Origin: Mycobacterium sp. IS-1590 | Lineage (GTDB): Bacteria > Actinomycetota > Actinomycetes > Mycobacteriales > Mycobacteriaceae | Assembly (NCBI RefSeq): GCF_001500025.1 | Contig: NZ_LQIW01000045.1 | Location: 186,001 to 250,000 of the forward strand | Length of the DNA: 64,000 bases | Reading direction: 5' to 3' | Shown: positions 53,006 through 60,526 of the stretch, piece after piece | Layout: each line of letters opens with the position of its first letter | Position numbering within the stretch: the first letter of the stretch is position 1 | The notes under the pieces: generated by a model | What the model saw: only the letters and a program-made list of their open reading frames with translations | Database searches by the model: none | Told to the model about the DNA's origin: nothing | Program-made: the position numbers and the translations under genes

Positions 53006-53830
53006 ATGAGCAATTACGACACTGTCACGTTCGAGGTCACCGGTCACACCGCGTGTGTGACGTTGAACCGGCCCGAGGTGCTCAACGCGATCAACGACGA
53101 GATGATCGCCGAACTCGCCGAGGTGTACGCCGAAATCGAACGTTCGCAGGACATCTGGACCGTCATCATCACCGGCGCCGGCCGCGCACTGTGCGTTGGA
53201 GCCGACGTCAACAAGGCGGCCGACCACGACATGGAGAACGCGGCGGGCATCGACAACCAGGGCGAGCCCATCCTCAGCTCCATGCGCCAATGGGATGCGC
53301 CGCAGGAGGCGACACCTCCGTGGCTGCAGATGACCAAGCCGATCATCTGTGCGGTCAACGGCATTGCGTGTGGCGCGGGTATGGACCTCGTCACGACGGC
53401 CGATATCACGATCGCGTCCGAGCGCGCGACGTTGATGGATCCGCACGTGAGCATCGGCGTCACATCCGGACGCGAAGGGGTCCGGCTGGCCCGGATCCTG
53501 CCGCTCCCGGTGGCCATGCGGCTGATCCTGATGGGTAAGCACGAGCAACTCGACGCCCAGCGCGCCTACGATCTCGGCGTGTTCACCGAAGTGGTGGCCC
53601 ACGAGACGCTCATGGACCGGGCGTGGGAGGTCGCCGAGATCGTGAATTCCAATGCACCCCTTGCCGTGCGGGGATCGCGGATGGCGGTCCGCAAGGGGTT
53701 GACGCTTCCGATCTACGAAGCCGAACTGCTCGCCGAGAACTACCGGATGAAGGTGGCCCTGACCAAGGACGCGATCGAAGGTCCGCGAGCGTTCCTGGAG
53801 AAGCGCAAGCCCGACTGGCAAGCGCGGTAG
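53006..53830 (+). CDS. enoyl-CoA hydratase/isomerase (crotonase) family protein
   Basis: 274 residues from ATG 53006 (TGGAG upstream): VTLNRPEVLNAINDEM, GRALCVGADVNKAADH, AVNGIACGAGMDLVTTADIT, ATLMDPHVSIGVTSGREGV and PRAFLEKRKPDWQAR. Its C-terminal half resembles the 38637/39434 pair (DPHVSIG). It starts 1 nt after the dehydrogenase stop and ends the HpaI operon, followed by a terminator-like hairpin. Confidence 0.87.
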   Translation: MSNYDTVTFEVTGHTACVTLNRPEVLNAINDEMIAELAEVYAEIERSQDIWTVIITGAGRALCVGADVNKAADHDMENAAGIDNQGEPILSSMRQWDAPQEATPPWLQMTKPIICAVNGIACGAGMDLVTTADITIASERATLMDPHVSIGVTSGREGVRLARILPLPVAMRLILMGKHEQLDAQRAYDLGVFTEVVAHETLMDRAWEVAEIVNSNAPLAVRGSRMAVRKGLTLPIYEAELLAENYRMKVALTKDAIEGPRAFLEKRKPDWQAR

Positions 53831-53851
53831 CCGGGGCCGTCGAGACGACGC

Positions 53852-53885
53852 TTTCTGACGAAATCGGCCCGGAATCCGTCAGAAA
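53852..53885. terminator. putative bidirectional terminator hairpin
   Basis: TTTCTGACG (53852) pairs perfectly with CGTCAGAAA (53877) around a 16-nt loop, in the 77-nt gap between convergent genes ending at 53830 and 53908. Confidence 0.5.
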
Positions 53886-53907
53886 CCGTAGTCTCGCGGA
53901 CGCGTGC

Positions 53908-55095
53908 CTAGGCCAAGCCGAAGAAGTTCTTCGCGTTGGTGGACAACACCTTCCGCTTGGTCTCCTCGTCCAGACCCTCGGTCGCCTTGTTGGCGACGTC
54001 CATGCTGTTGGGCCAATTCGTGTCGTTGTGCGGGTAGTCGGTCTCGAACATCAGCTGGTCGGGTCCGACCAGGTCGAGGATGCGGAACGCGACGGGGTCG
54101 CCGAAGGTGGAGAACCACACGCGCCCGGGCACCTGCGTGCTCGGCGGCTCGGTCAGCAGCGGGTGGATGCCGCCCCACGCCCGCCGATCCTCCCAGACCT
54201 CGTCGACGCGCTGAAGGTAGTAGGGGATCCACCCGGCCTGCGCTTCGGCGAACGCGAGCTTGAGTTTGGGGAACTGCCGCAGCTTGCCCGAGAACAACCA
54301 GTCGACCAGGGCGATGGTGCAGTTGACCGCCATCAGTGCACTGGTGACGACGTGCGGCGAGTCGGGTGAGGACTTCGTCAGCGACGAACTGGACCCGATG
54401 TGCAGCATGATGCCGACATCGTTGCTCTCGCAGGCGGCGAAGAACGGGTCCCAGTACCCGCTGTGGATGGACGGCAGATCCAGCCGCGCGGGCAGTTCCG
54501 AGAAGCACACGGCGGGCATGCCTTTGGCGGCCACCCGTTCGACCTCCCTGACCGCGAGCTCGACGTCCCACAGCGGAATGATGCCCAGCGGGATGAGCCT
54601 GCCGTTCGAACTGCCGCCCCACTCGTCGATCTGGAAGTCGTTGTAGGCCTGGACGCACAGCAACGCGAGCTCTTTGTCCTTGGCGTAGAGGAAGCGCTGA
54701 CCGCAGAACCGGACCAGCGTGTTGGGGAAGCAGGCGGAGGCCTCGATGCCGGCCACATCCATGTCCGCGAGCCGGTCCGCCGGGCGATAGCAGCCCGGCC
54801 GCATCTCGTCGTAGGTGATCGGATCGGTCGACAGTTCGTCGAGTTCGTAACCGGCAGCGGCGCTGATGAGCGGAATCGGGATGATCGAATCCTCGTAGTG
54901 CCAGATGTCGGCGTCGCGGCCGTCCTCATCCTCGATGAACGCGACATCGGAGGTGACCGACGGGTCCATGCGTCCGCGGTGCCGGACGATCCGCGGTCCG
55001 ACGTCCCGATAGCGCTCGGGCAACCGGCTGGTCCACAGATCGGCCGGTTCCACCAGGTGGTCGTCCGGCGAGACGATCAGAATGTCTGCGGTCAA
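53908..55095 (-). CDS. amidohydrolase-2 family protein (subgroup B)
   Basis: 395 residues from TTG 55095, which has GAGGAG 7 nt upstream; the open frame continues to 55776 antisense to the tetR gene and is rejected. Motifs: LIVSPDDHLVEPADLWTSRLP, YDEMRPGCYRPADRLADMD, IMLHIGSSSSLTKSSPDSPH and LMFETDYPHNDTNWPNS. It is the second subgroup B member, close to 47036 (both have RPGCxxxxxRxxDM and HIGSS). Two degenerate operator copies lie upstream, shared with the divergent tetR. Confidence 0.86.
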   Translation of the reverse strand: MTADILIVSPDDHLVEPADLWTSRLPERYRDVGPRIVRHRGRMDPSVTSDVAFIEDEDGRDADIWHYEDSIIPIPLISAAAGYELDELSTDPITYDEMRPGCYRPADRLADMDVAGIEASACFPNTLVRFCGQRFLYAKDKELALLCVQAYNDFQIDEWGGSSNGRLIPLGIIPLWDVELAVREVERVAAKGMPAVCFSELPARLDLPSIHSGYWDPFFAACESNDVGIMLHIGSSSSLTKSSPDSPHVVTSALMAVNCTIALVDWLFSGKLRQFPKLKLAFAEAQAGWIPYYLQRVDEVWEDRRAWGGIHPLLTEPPSTQVPGRVWFSTFGDPVAFRILDLVGPDQLMFETDYPHNDTNWPNSMDVANKATEGLDEETKRKVLSTNAKNFFGLA

Positions 55096-55143
55096 CGCTG
55101 CACTCCTCTGCGAACGGCTACGACAACACTGATTCCCGCACAG

Positions 55144-55161
55144 CGAGAATGATCGTTTCCA
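55144..55161. promoter_or_regulatory. candidate operator, degenerate GAGAA-N6-TTCTC copy
   Basis: CGAGAATGATCGTTTCCA: perfect left arm, TTTCC right arm, nearly identical in form to the copy at 3914. It lies 49 nt upstream of the amidohydrolase TTG 55095. Confidence 0.4.
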
Positions 55162-55250
55162 ACAGTACCGCACCTGTTCGGCGTCCCGCGGTCCGTGTGC
55201 GTTTTCGAGCGCTCCGCGCGACAGGGCGCACACAAATCGCAATCGGGCCA

Positions 55251-55268
55251 GTAGAACGCGTATTCTCA
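55251..55268. promoter_or_regulatory. candidate operator at the tetR start
   Basis: GTAGAACGCGTATTCTCA keeps AGAA-N6-TTCTCA in register with the window motif. It ends 8 nt before ATG 55276 of the TetR gene, a position expected for autorepression. Confidence 0.45.
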
Positions 55269-55275
55269 GGTGATC

Positions 55276-56064
55276 ATGACTGCTAAGAAGCGGAGCCCCC
55301 GCGACTCGGAAGCCGATCTGGAACTCGTCGAAGCAGAGGTCGAGATGCCGGGCAGCTGGCAGGAACGGACGATCGAACGGCGACTCAGTCAAGCGCGTGC
55401 GCGTGCGCTCGCGCGCAGTTCGAGGTTCTTGGCCACGGCCCTCGAGTTGGTCGAGGAATCCGGTCGCGCCGACTTCACCATCCAGACGCTCATCGACCGT
55501 TCGAACCTCAGCCTGCGTGCCTTCTATCAGCACTTCGCGGGTAAGGAAGAACTGTTGCTGGCGCTGTACGAGAACGCCACCAGCCAGTTCATCGAAGCGA
55601 TCCGGCACGAGGTGGCGGCCGCGGATGGTCCGATGGAACAGCTCGAAGCCTTCTGCCGGGGGTTCCTCTCGCGTGCGGAGTCGTCCGAGGCCATCGGCGG
55701 CCGGGTGATGACGATCTACAACCTGAGCCTGGAGATCGAGCGGCCCGCCGATTTCGCCAAGATCTGGGAACCGCATCAGAAGCTGCTCACCAAGATCCTC
55801 ACGTCATGTTCCCGCGCGGGGTTGGTCCGCAAGGACCTGACGCCCGCCCAGCTGACCACGCTGCTGAACTCGACGCTCATCGCGCTCGCCCAGATCGGCG
55901 TGTTCCACTTGGGCGTCAAGGGCGCCGAACTCACCGAGGACCAGCTGTGGGCCTGGTGCCTGCAGGCGCTGACACCGCCCGCGGACACGCCCAAGAAGGC
56001 GGTGACCTCCAAGGCCGCGCCGCGTCGGCGGGCCACGCGCAAGCCCAAGGATCTAACGGGGTAG
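55276..56064 (+). CDS. TetR/AcrR family transcriptional regulator
   Basis: 262 residues. A charged N-terminal extension of about 45 residues precedes the HTH domain (SSRFLATALELVEESGRADF, TIQTLIDRSNLSLRAFYQHF, GKEELLLALYE). The ligand domain follows, with a basic tail (SKAAPRRRATRKPK). It is divergent from the amidohydrolase at 53908 and flanked by two copies of the recurring operator, so it is the best candidate for the regulator that reads that motif. GTG 55270 is an alternative start. The last 12 nt overlap the convergent acyl-CoA dehydrogenase gene. Confidence 0.86.
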   Translation: MTAKKRSPRDSEADLELVEAEVEMPGSWQERTIERRLSQARARALARSSRFLATALELVEESGRADFTIQTLIDRSNLSLRAFYQHFAGKEELLLALYENATSQFIEAIRHEVAAADGPMEQLEAFCRGFLSRAESSEAIGGRVMTIYNLSLEIERPADFAKIWEPHQKLLTKILTSCSRAGLVRKDLTPAQLTTLLNSTLIALAQIGVFHLGVKGAELTEDQLWAWCLQALTPPADTPKKAVTSKAAPRRRATRKPKDLTG

Positions 56065-57213
56065 GCCGAGCCCCCGCTGGGCGATGATGGTCCGCTGCAC
56101 CTCACTGGTGCCGGCGTAGATGGTGGTCCCCAGCGAGAAGCGCATGAGGTGTTCGAAGCGGCCGCGTTCGGGTGCCGTCGGATCGAAGAGGGACCGCATC
56201 GCATCCGGCCCGACGAGTTCGGCGATGTCCTGGCTCGCGCGCACGAGCGCCTCGGTGGAAAACACCTTCGACATCGGCCCCTCGGCGATCGGGGCTTGAC
56301 CGTTCTCGGTCATCCACACGCACCGGCGCTGTAGCAGCATCGCCACTTCGAGCTCCATCGCCACCCGCGCGATCCGCCGCCGCACATCGGTTTTCGTGAT
56401 CGCGGGTGAGCCGTCACCGGTACGCGTGGTCGACGCCCACTGCTCGGCGTGGTGCAGGAGGCGCGCGATGTGCGGTCCCCATCCGGACGCGTGCTCGTCC
56501 TGCAGCGACAGGCCGAGCACCTGCCAACCACCGTCGACATCGCCGATGCGCCACTCATCGCCGATGCGCACGTCGCTGTAGAAGGTGATGTTCGTGCGCT
56601 CACCGGAGAGTGTCCACACCGCTTGCGCTTCGAAGCCGTCGACGCTCGTCGGCACGAGAAACATCGTGAGCCCCTTGTGTTTCGGCTTCTCGGGACTCGT
56701 GCGGGCCAGCAGGAAGACGTAATCGGCGATGTGCCCGTTCGTCGTGAACATCTTGGAGCCGTTGATGACCCAGTCGTCTCCGTCTTGAACCGCCCTGGTC
56801 GCCGCGGCCGCCACATCCGAACCGCATTCGGGTTCGGTGAAACCCAGCGCGATGGTGACGTCGCCGGTCAAGGCGCCGGGCAGGATGCGCTCCTTCATCG
56901 CGGGCGTGCCGATCTGCCGGATGATCGACGCCACCATCCGGGTGGTCTCGGACAGGTATACCGGCGCGTCCGTCCGCATCAGCTCCTCGTTGAGTGCCTG
57001 CTCCTCCCAGGCGTTGCGATCCTGCCCGCCGAGCTCCGTCGGCCAGCCGGGGGCGAAGTAGCCCTTTTCGACGAGCCCTTTGGCGAAGCCGTCGTCGTGC
57101 GCGACACCGGTGCGGTAGATCCGTTCCTCGAAGTCGGGGGTCAGCACGCCATCGAGATGCTCGCGGACACCGTCGCGGAAGGCTTCGGTCGCGGCGTCGG
57201 ACTGAAAGTGCAT
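56053..57213 (-). CDS. acyl-CoA dehydrogenase, long type
   Basis: 386 residues: APGWPTELGGQDRNAWEEQ, IALGFTEPECGSDVAAAATRA, WVINGSKMFTTNGHIADYVF, HKGLTMFLVP and the C-terminal GTTIYAGTSEVQRTIIAQRG, ending GLGLPR. It is a canonical full-length ACAD. The divergent gene at 57315 encodes a short ACAD, so the two may be subunits of one enzyme driven from a shared 101-nt promoter region that contains an inverted repeat. Confidence 0.89.
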   Translation of the reverse strand: MHFQSDAATEAFRDGVREHLDGVLTPDFEERIYRTGVAHDDGFAKGLVEKGYFAPGWPTELGGQDRNAWEEQALNEELMRTDAPVYLSETTRMVASIIRQIGTPAMKERILPGALTGDVTIALGFTEPECGSDVAAAATRAVQDGDDWVINGSKMFTTNGHIADYVFLLARTSPEKPKHKGLTMFLVPTSVDGFEAQAVWTLSGERTNITFYSDVRIGDEWRIGDVDGGWQVLGLSLQDEHASGWGPHIARLLHHAEQWASTTRTGDGSPAITKTDVRRRIARVAMELEVAMLLQRRCVWMTENGQAPIAEGPMSKVFSTEALVRASQDIAELVGPDAMRSLFDPTAPERGRFEHLMRFSLGTTIYAGTSEVQRTIIAQRGLGLPR

Positions 57214-57266
57214 GAGCAGTAACCAATCTGTGGCACAGCACTGGGGGGCAACGTGAACGATAATGT

Positions 57267-57286
57267 TACTCTCAAAACTGAGAGTA
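57267..57286. promoter_or_regulatory. inverted repeat TACTCTC-N6-GAGAGTA
   Basis: Perfect 7-bp arms around AAAACT, in the promoter gap between the divergent long and short acyl-CoA dehydrogenases. The arms are in the opposite polarity to the GAGAA-N6-TTCTC motif, so it is probably a different operator, or a hairpin in the 57315 leader. Confidence 0.5.
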
Positions 57287-57314
57287 GACATATTCGCATG
57301 TGAGGGAACTCCTG

Positions 57315-58325
57315 GTGGACCTGAGCCTGTCCGACGAGCAACGACAACTCGTCGACTCCTTCGCGGCGATGTACTCCCGCGAATCCACGTCGCAGCGGGT
57401 GCGGGCGGCCGAACCCCTGGGATTCGATCCGAAGCTGTGGGAGGCTCTCGTCCAGACCGGTGCCATCGAGATGGCCGTCGGCGAATCCGATCGCGGCTGG
57501 GGGGCTTCCGAGCTCGAGCTGGCCCTGATCGCCGAGCAGTACGGCCGGGCCCTCGCATCGGCACCGGTCATCGAGGCGCAGATCGCTGCACGGCTGCTGG
57601 CCGCCTGCGGTGGCGATGACCTGTTGGGCTCGGCCCTGTCCGGCGACAGGCTCGTCAGCTTCGCGCCGCGCGCCTGTGACGGCGACGTCCTGGGCCTCGT
57701 ACCCGGCGGCGCGGTGGCCGACACAGTGGTGGCGTTGGTCAGCGGGCGGCTCGTCGCCTTGCCGACACGAAACCGTCTCCACGTGCAGAACCTCGGTTCG
57801 TTACCCCTGGCGGACGTGGGCGTCCCCGACGACATCTCGGTTCTCGCCGAGGGCGAGCACGCCCGCCGGCTCTTCTCGAACGCGCTCGACCTCTGGCTTG
57901 CCCTCACGGCCGCCGCTCTGGTGGGTGCCGCCGCGAAGGCCGTTGAAATCGGCGTTGACTACGCCAAGCAGCGGCACGCGTTTGGCACCCCGATCGGGGC
58001 GTTTCAGGCCGTGTCACATCCACTTGCAGACAGTGCCACCGCGACAGACGGTGCGCGCCTGCTGGCGTTCGAAGCCGCGTGCGCGTTCTCCGATGAAGCG
58101 CACCGTGTGAGCGAGCTGGCCGCGATGGCTTTCGCCTTCGCCTACGAGACCGCGCGCGACGCGACGTATCGCAGCCTGCACATCCACGGCGGCTACGGCT
58201 TCGGCATGGAAGGCGACGTCCAGCTCTACTACCGGCGGGTGCGGGGCTGGACCATGACGTACGGCGAGCCGGCGGTCGCGCTGGACCGCGTCGCAGACGC
58301 TCGCTACGGAGCGGTCGGCGGCTGA
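57315..58325 (+). CDS. acyl-CoA dehydrogenase, short subunit
   Basis: 336 residues from GTG 57315 (VDLSLSDEQRQLVDSF), chosen because GAGGGA lies about 6 nt upstream and the sequence then begins like other ACADs; GTG 57300 is the alternative. The middle domain is reduced. The C-terminal region has RHAFGTPIGAFQAVSHPLAD and LHIHGGYGFGMEGDVQLYY. It is the likely partner of the divergent long ACAD at 56053, as in other two-subunit mycobacterial dehydrogenases. Confidence 0.85.
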   Translation: MDLSLSDEQRQLVDSFAAMYSRESTSQRVRAAEPLGFDPKLWEALVQTGAIEMAVGESDRGWGASELELALIAEQYGRALASAPVIEAQIAARLLAACGGDDLLGSALSGDRLVSFAPRACDGDVLGLVPGGAVADTVVALVSGRLVALPTRNRLHVQNLGSLPLADVGVPDDISVLAEGEHARRLFSNALDLWLALTAAALVGAAAKAVEIGVDYAKQRHAFGTPIGAFQAVSHPLADSATATDGARLLAFEAACAFSDEAHRVSELAAMAFAFAYETARDATYRSLHIHGGYGFGMEGDVQLYYRRVRGWTMTYGEPAVALDRVADARYGAVGG

Positions 58326-58345
58326 ACCGGTCCGCTTCCGGGAGT

Positions 58346-58393
58346 GTGGGGTTGATGCACGCTCAAACCGCCGAGCGTGTGACGGTAACCCAC
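58346..58393. terminator. putative bidirectional terminator
   Basis: CACGCTC (58358) and GAGCGTG (58373) form a 7-bp stem with an 8-nt loop. Flanking GTGGGGTT and AACCCAC can extend it. It lies in the 87-nt gap between convergent genes ending at 58325 and 58413. Confidence 0.45.
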
Positions 58394-58412
58394 GTTCGGC
58401 CGGCGGACCTCG

Positions 58413-59321
58413 TCAGGCTTCGGCCCGCACCTGGTCCTTGACCGACACCACGATCGGGGGCGCGGTTCGCCAGTTCGGCACGCCCTGCTCCTCACCGGCG
58501 GTCGCGCGCTTGTCGTCGCGGACCCCGACCCAGTGCGAGTGATTCAACTGGTGCAACGTGAAACAGGACTGCAGCGCGTTGTAGAAGCCCATGTTGTCGA
58601 CCGACTGATTGACCGATTCCTTGATGAGCAACGCCGCCATCGTCGGTACCGTGGCGATCCGACGCGCCATTTCGAGTGTGCGGTCGGCCAATTCGTCTCG
58701 CTTGAAGATCTTGCTCACCATCCCGAGGCGGTAGGCCTCTTCGATGTCGATGGCGTCGCCGGTCAGCATCAGCTCCTTGGTGCGCCGCGGGCCGAACTCC
58801 CACGGGTGGCCGAAGTACTCCATCCCGCACATCCCCAACCGGGTGCCCACAACGTCGGCGAAGCGCACCTCTTCGCTGCCCACGATCAGGTCGCATGCCC
58901 AGATCAGCATCAGGCCCGCCGAGAACACGTCGCCGTGGACCTGCGCGATGGTGATCTTGCGCAGGTTGCGCCAGCGCAGGTTGTTCTGGAAGAAGTAGTG
59001 CCATTCCTGGAGCATGATCTTCTCGGCGCCCTCGCGCGTTCCGCCGTTGATTGCCGCCGTGGGGTGCTGCTCGGGCCCCGGCATGAACTCGGCACGCGCC
59101 TGCTTGGAACCGATGTCGTGGCCCGAGGAGAACATCGGTCCCTCACCGGCGAGGATCACCACGCGGACGTTGTCGTCGGCCTCTGCACGGCCGAACGCCT
59201 CGTCGAGTTCGACCAGCATGCCGCGGTTCTGCGCGTTGCGCTGCTCCGGGCGGTTCAGCGAGATCCGAACGATCTGGCCGTCGTCGAAGGTCTCCCATTT
59301 CAGGAACTTGTAATCGCTCAT
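58413..59321 (-). CDS. enoyl-CoA hydratase/isomerase (crotonase) family protein
   Basis: 302 residues, longer than the other crotonases here. ATG 59321 has GGAGG 6 nt upstream. Motifs: RISLNRPEQRNAQNRGML, GPMFSSGHDIGSKQARAEF, an insert of about 25 residues (LQEWHYFFQNNLRWRNL), AQVHGDVFSAGLMLIWACDL and GMEYFGHPWEFGPRRTKEL. The insert and SSGHD motif match the mycobacterial crotonase class around EchA19/EchA20-type enzymes only loosely. It is divergent from the DapB-like gene at 59417, with a strong operator copy between. Confidence 0.85.
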   Translation of the reverse strand: MSDYKFLKWETFDDGQIVRISLNRPEQRNAQNRGMLVELDEAFGRAEADDNVRVVILAGEGPMFSSGHDIGSKQARAEFMPGPEQHPTAAINGGTREGAEKIMLQEWHYFFQNNLRWRNLRKITIAQVHGDVFSAGLMLIWACDLIVGSEEVRFADVVGTRLGMCGMEYFGHPWEFGPRRTKELMLTGDAIDIEEAYRLGMVSKIFKRDELADRTLEMARRIATVPTMAALLIKESVNQSVDNMGFYNALQSCFTLHQLNHSHWVGVRDDKRATAGEEQGVPNWRTAPPIVVSVKDQVRAEA

Positions 59322-59366
59322 CGTGTCCTCCGGTTCTTCCATCATGGCAATGGTGATATCAATATT

Positions 59367-59384
59367 TGAGAAGCTATGTTCTCA
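59367..59384. promoter_or_regulatory. candidate operator TGAGAA-N6-TTCTCA
   Basis: TGAGAAGCTATGTTCTCA has perfect 6-bp arms around a 6-bp spacer, in the 95-nt gap between the divergent crotonase (59321) and DapB-like (59417) starts. Confidence 0.62.
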
Positions 59385-59416
59385 CGGGCCGCAGGGGCCC
59401 AGCGGGGAAGGGTGAC

Positions 59417-60526
59417 ATGTCGGACTGCCAACGTAACCCGCGGGTGATCCTCTGGGGGCCAGGTCAGGTCGGTGTCGGCGCGCTGCGTGCGGTGATCGCT
59501 CATCCCGGGCTGGACCTGGTGGGGGTGGTCGTGCACGCCGAGATCAAGGACGGAAAGGACGCCGGTGCGCTGTGCGGCATGCCGGACACCGGCGTCATCG
59601 CCACCCGCGACGTCGACTCCGCGCTGTCGCTGGACGCCGACGTTGTCGCCTACTTCGCGTCCGGCGACTACCGGTATGCCGAAGCCGCCGAGGACATCGC
59701 TCGCTGTCTGCGCGCTGGCAAGAACGTGGTGTGCACCTCGCTGGTTCCAATGTGTTACCCGCCTGCCGCCGACAAGAAGACCGCCGACCTCATCGCTTCG
59801 GCGTGTGAAGATGGAGGCACAAGCTTCTTCAACAGTGGTGTGGATCCGGGGTGGGCCAACGACGTCATCGCGTTGACGATGACCGGATTCAGCAGCCGCG
59901 TCGACACCATCACGATGCTCGAGATACTCGACTACGGCCCGATCAACCAGCCCGACATCATGTTCGACTTCATGGGTTTCGGCCACCCACCGGACCATCC
60001 GGCCCCGCTGTTCGACACCGAACGCCTCGCGGCGCTGTGGGCGCCGACGGTCCATCTGGTCGCCGACGGCGTCGGTCTGCCGTTGGATCGCGTCGTGACG
60101 ACGATCGAGAAGTGGTTGGCCACCGAACGCTACGAGGTCGCATCGGGGTGGATCGAGCCGGGCACCATGGGCGGGATGCGGTTCAAGCTGGCCGGCATGG
60201 TCGACGGCGAGGAACGCGTCGTGCTCGAGCACGTCACCCGCATGGGCGAGCGTTCGGCCCCGGACTGGCCACGCCACCCCTCCCCGCACGGCGGTTACCG
60301 CGTCATCGTCGACGGCCTGCCCACCTACACCGTCGACATCGAGATGCACGGACGCGGAAACAACATGCGGGGCTTGACGTATGCCACCGTGATGCGTGAG
60401 TTGAACGCCATCCCGGCCGTGATGGCCGCACCGCCCGGAGTGCTGTCGACGCTGGATCTCCCGTTGATCACCGGGCCGGTGCGCGGCGGCACTTGGCGCG
60501 GTGTCCTACCCGGCACCACGTCATGA
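59417..60526 (+). CDS. DapB-like NAD(P)-dependent dehydrogenase
   Basis: 369 residues from ATG 59417 (GGGAAGGG upstream). The Rossmann motif is VILWGPGQVGVGALRAV, then KNVVCTSLVPMCYPP, FFNSGVDPGWANDVIALTM and DFMGFGHPPDHPAPLF. It is the third member of the family in this window. The TTG at 59366, which would extend the protein, falls inside the operator and is rejected. The stop overlaps the nitroreductase ATG (ATGA), so the two redox enzymes are co-translated. Confidence 0.84.
   Translation: MSDCQRNPRVILWGPGQVGVGALRAVIAHPGLDLVGVVVHAEIKDGKDAGALCGMPDTGVIATRDVDSALSLDADVVAYFASGDYRYAEAAEDIARCLRAGKNVVCTSLVPMCYPPAADKKTADLIASACEDGGTSFFNSGVDPGWANDVIALTMTGFSSRVDTITMLEILDYGPINQPDIMFDFMGFGHPPDHPAPLFDTERLAALWAPTVHLVADGVGLPLDRVVTTIEKWLATERYEVASGWIEPGTMGGMRFKLAGMVDGEERVVLEHVTRMGERSAPDWPRHPSPHGGYRVIVDGLPTYTVDIEMHGRGNNMRGLTYATVMRELNAIPAVMAAPPGVLSTLDLPLITGPVRGGTWRGVLPGTTS

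Noticed and set aside
55096..55776. N-terminal extension of the amidohydrolase ending at 53908
   Set aside because: It would run antisense through most of tetR and over two operator copies; TTG 55095 has GAGGAG at good spacing and begins the normal family N-terminus.
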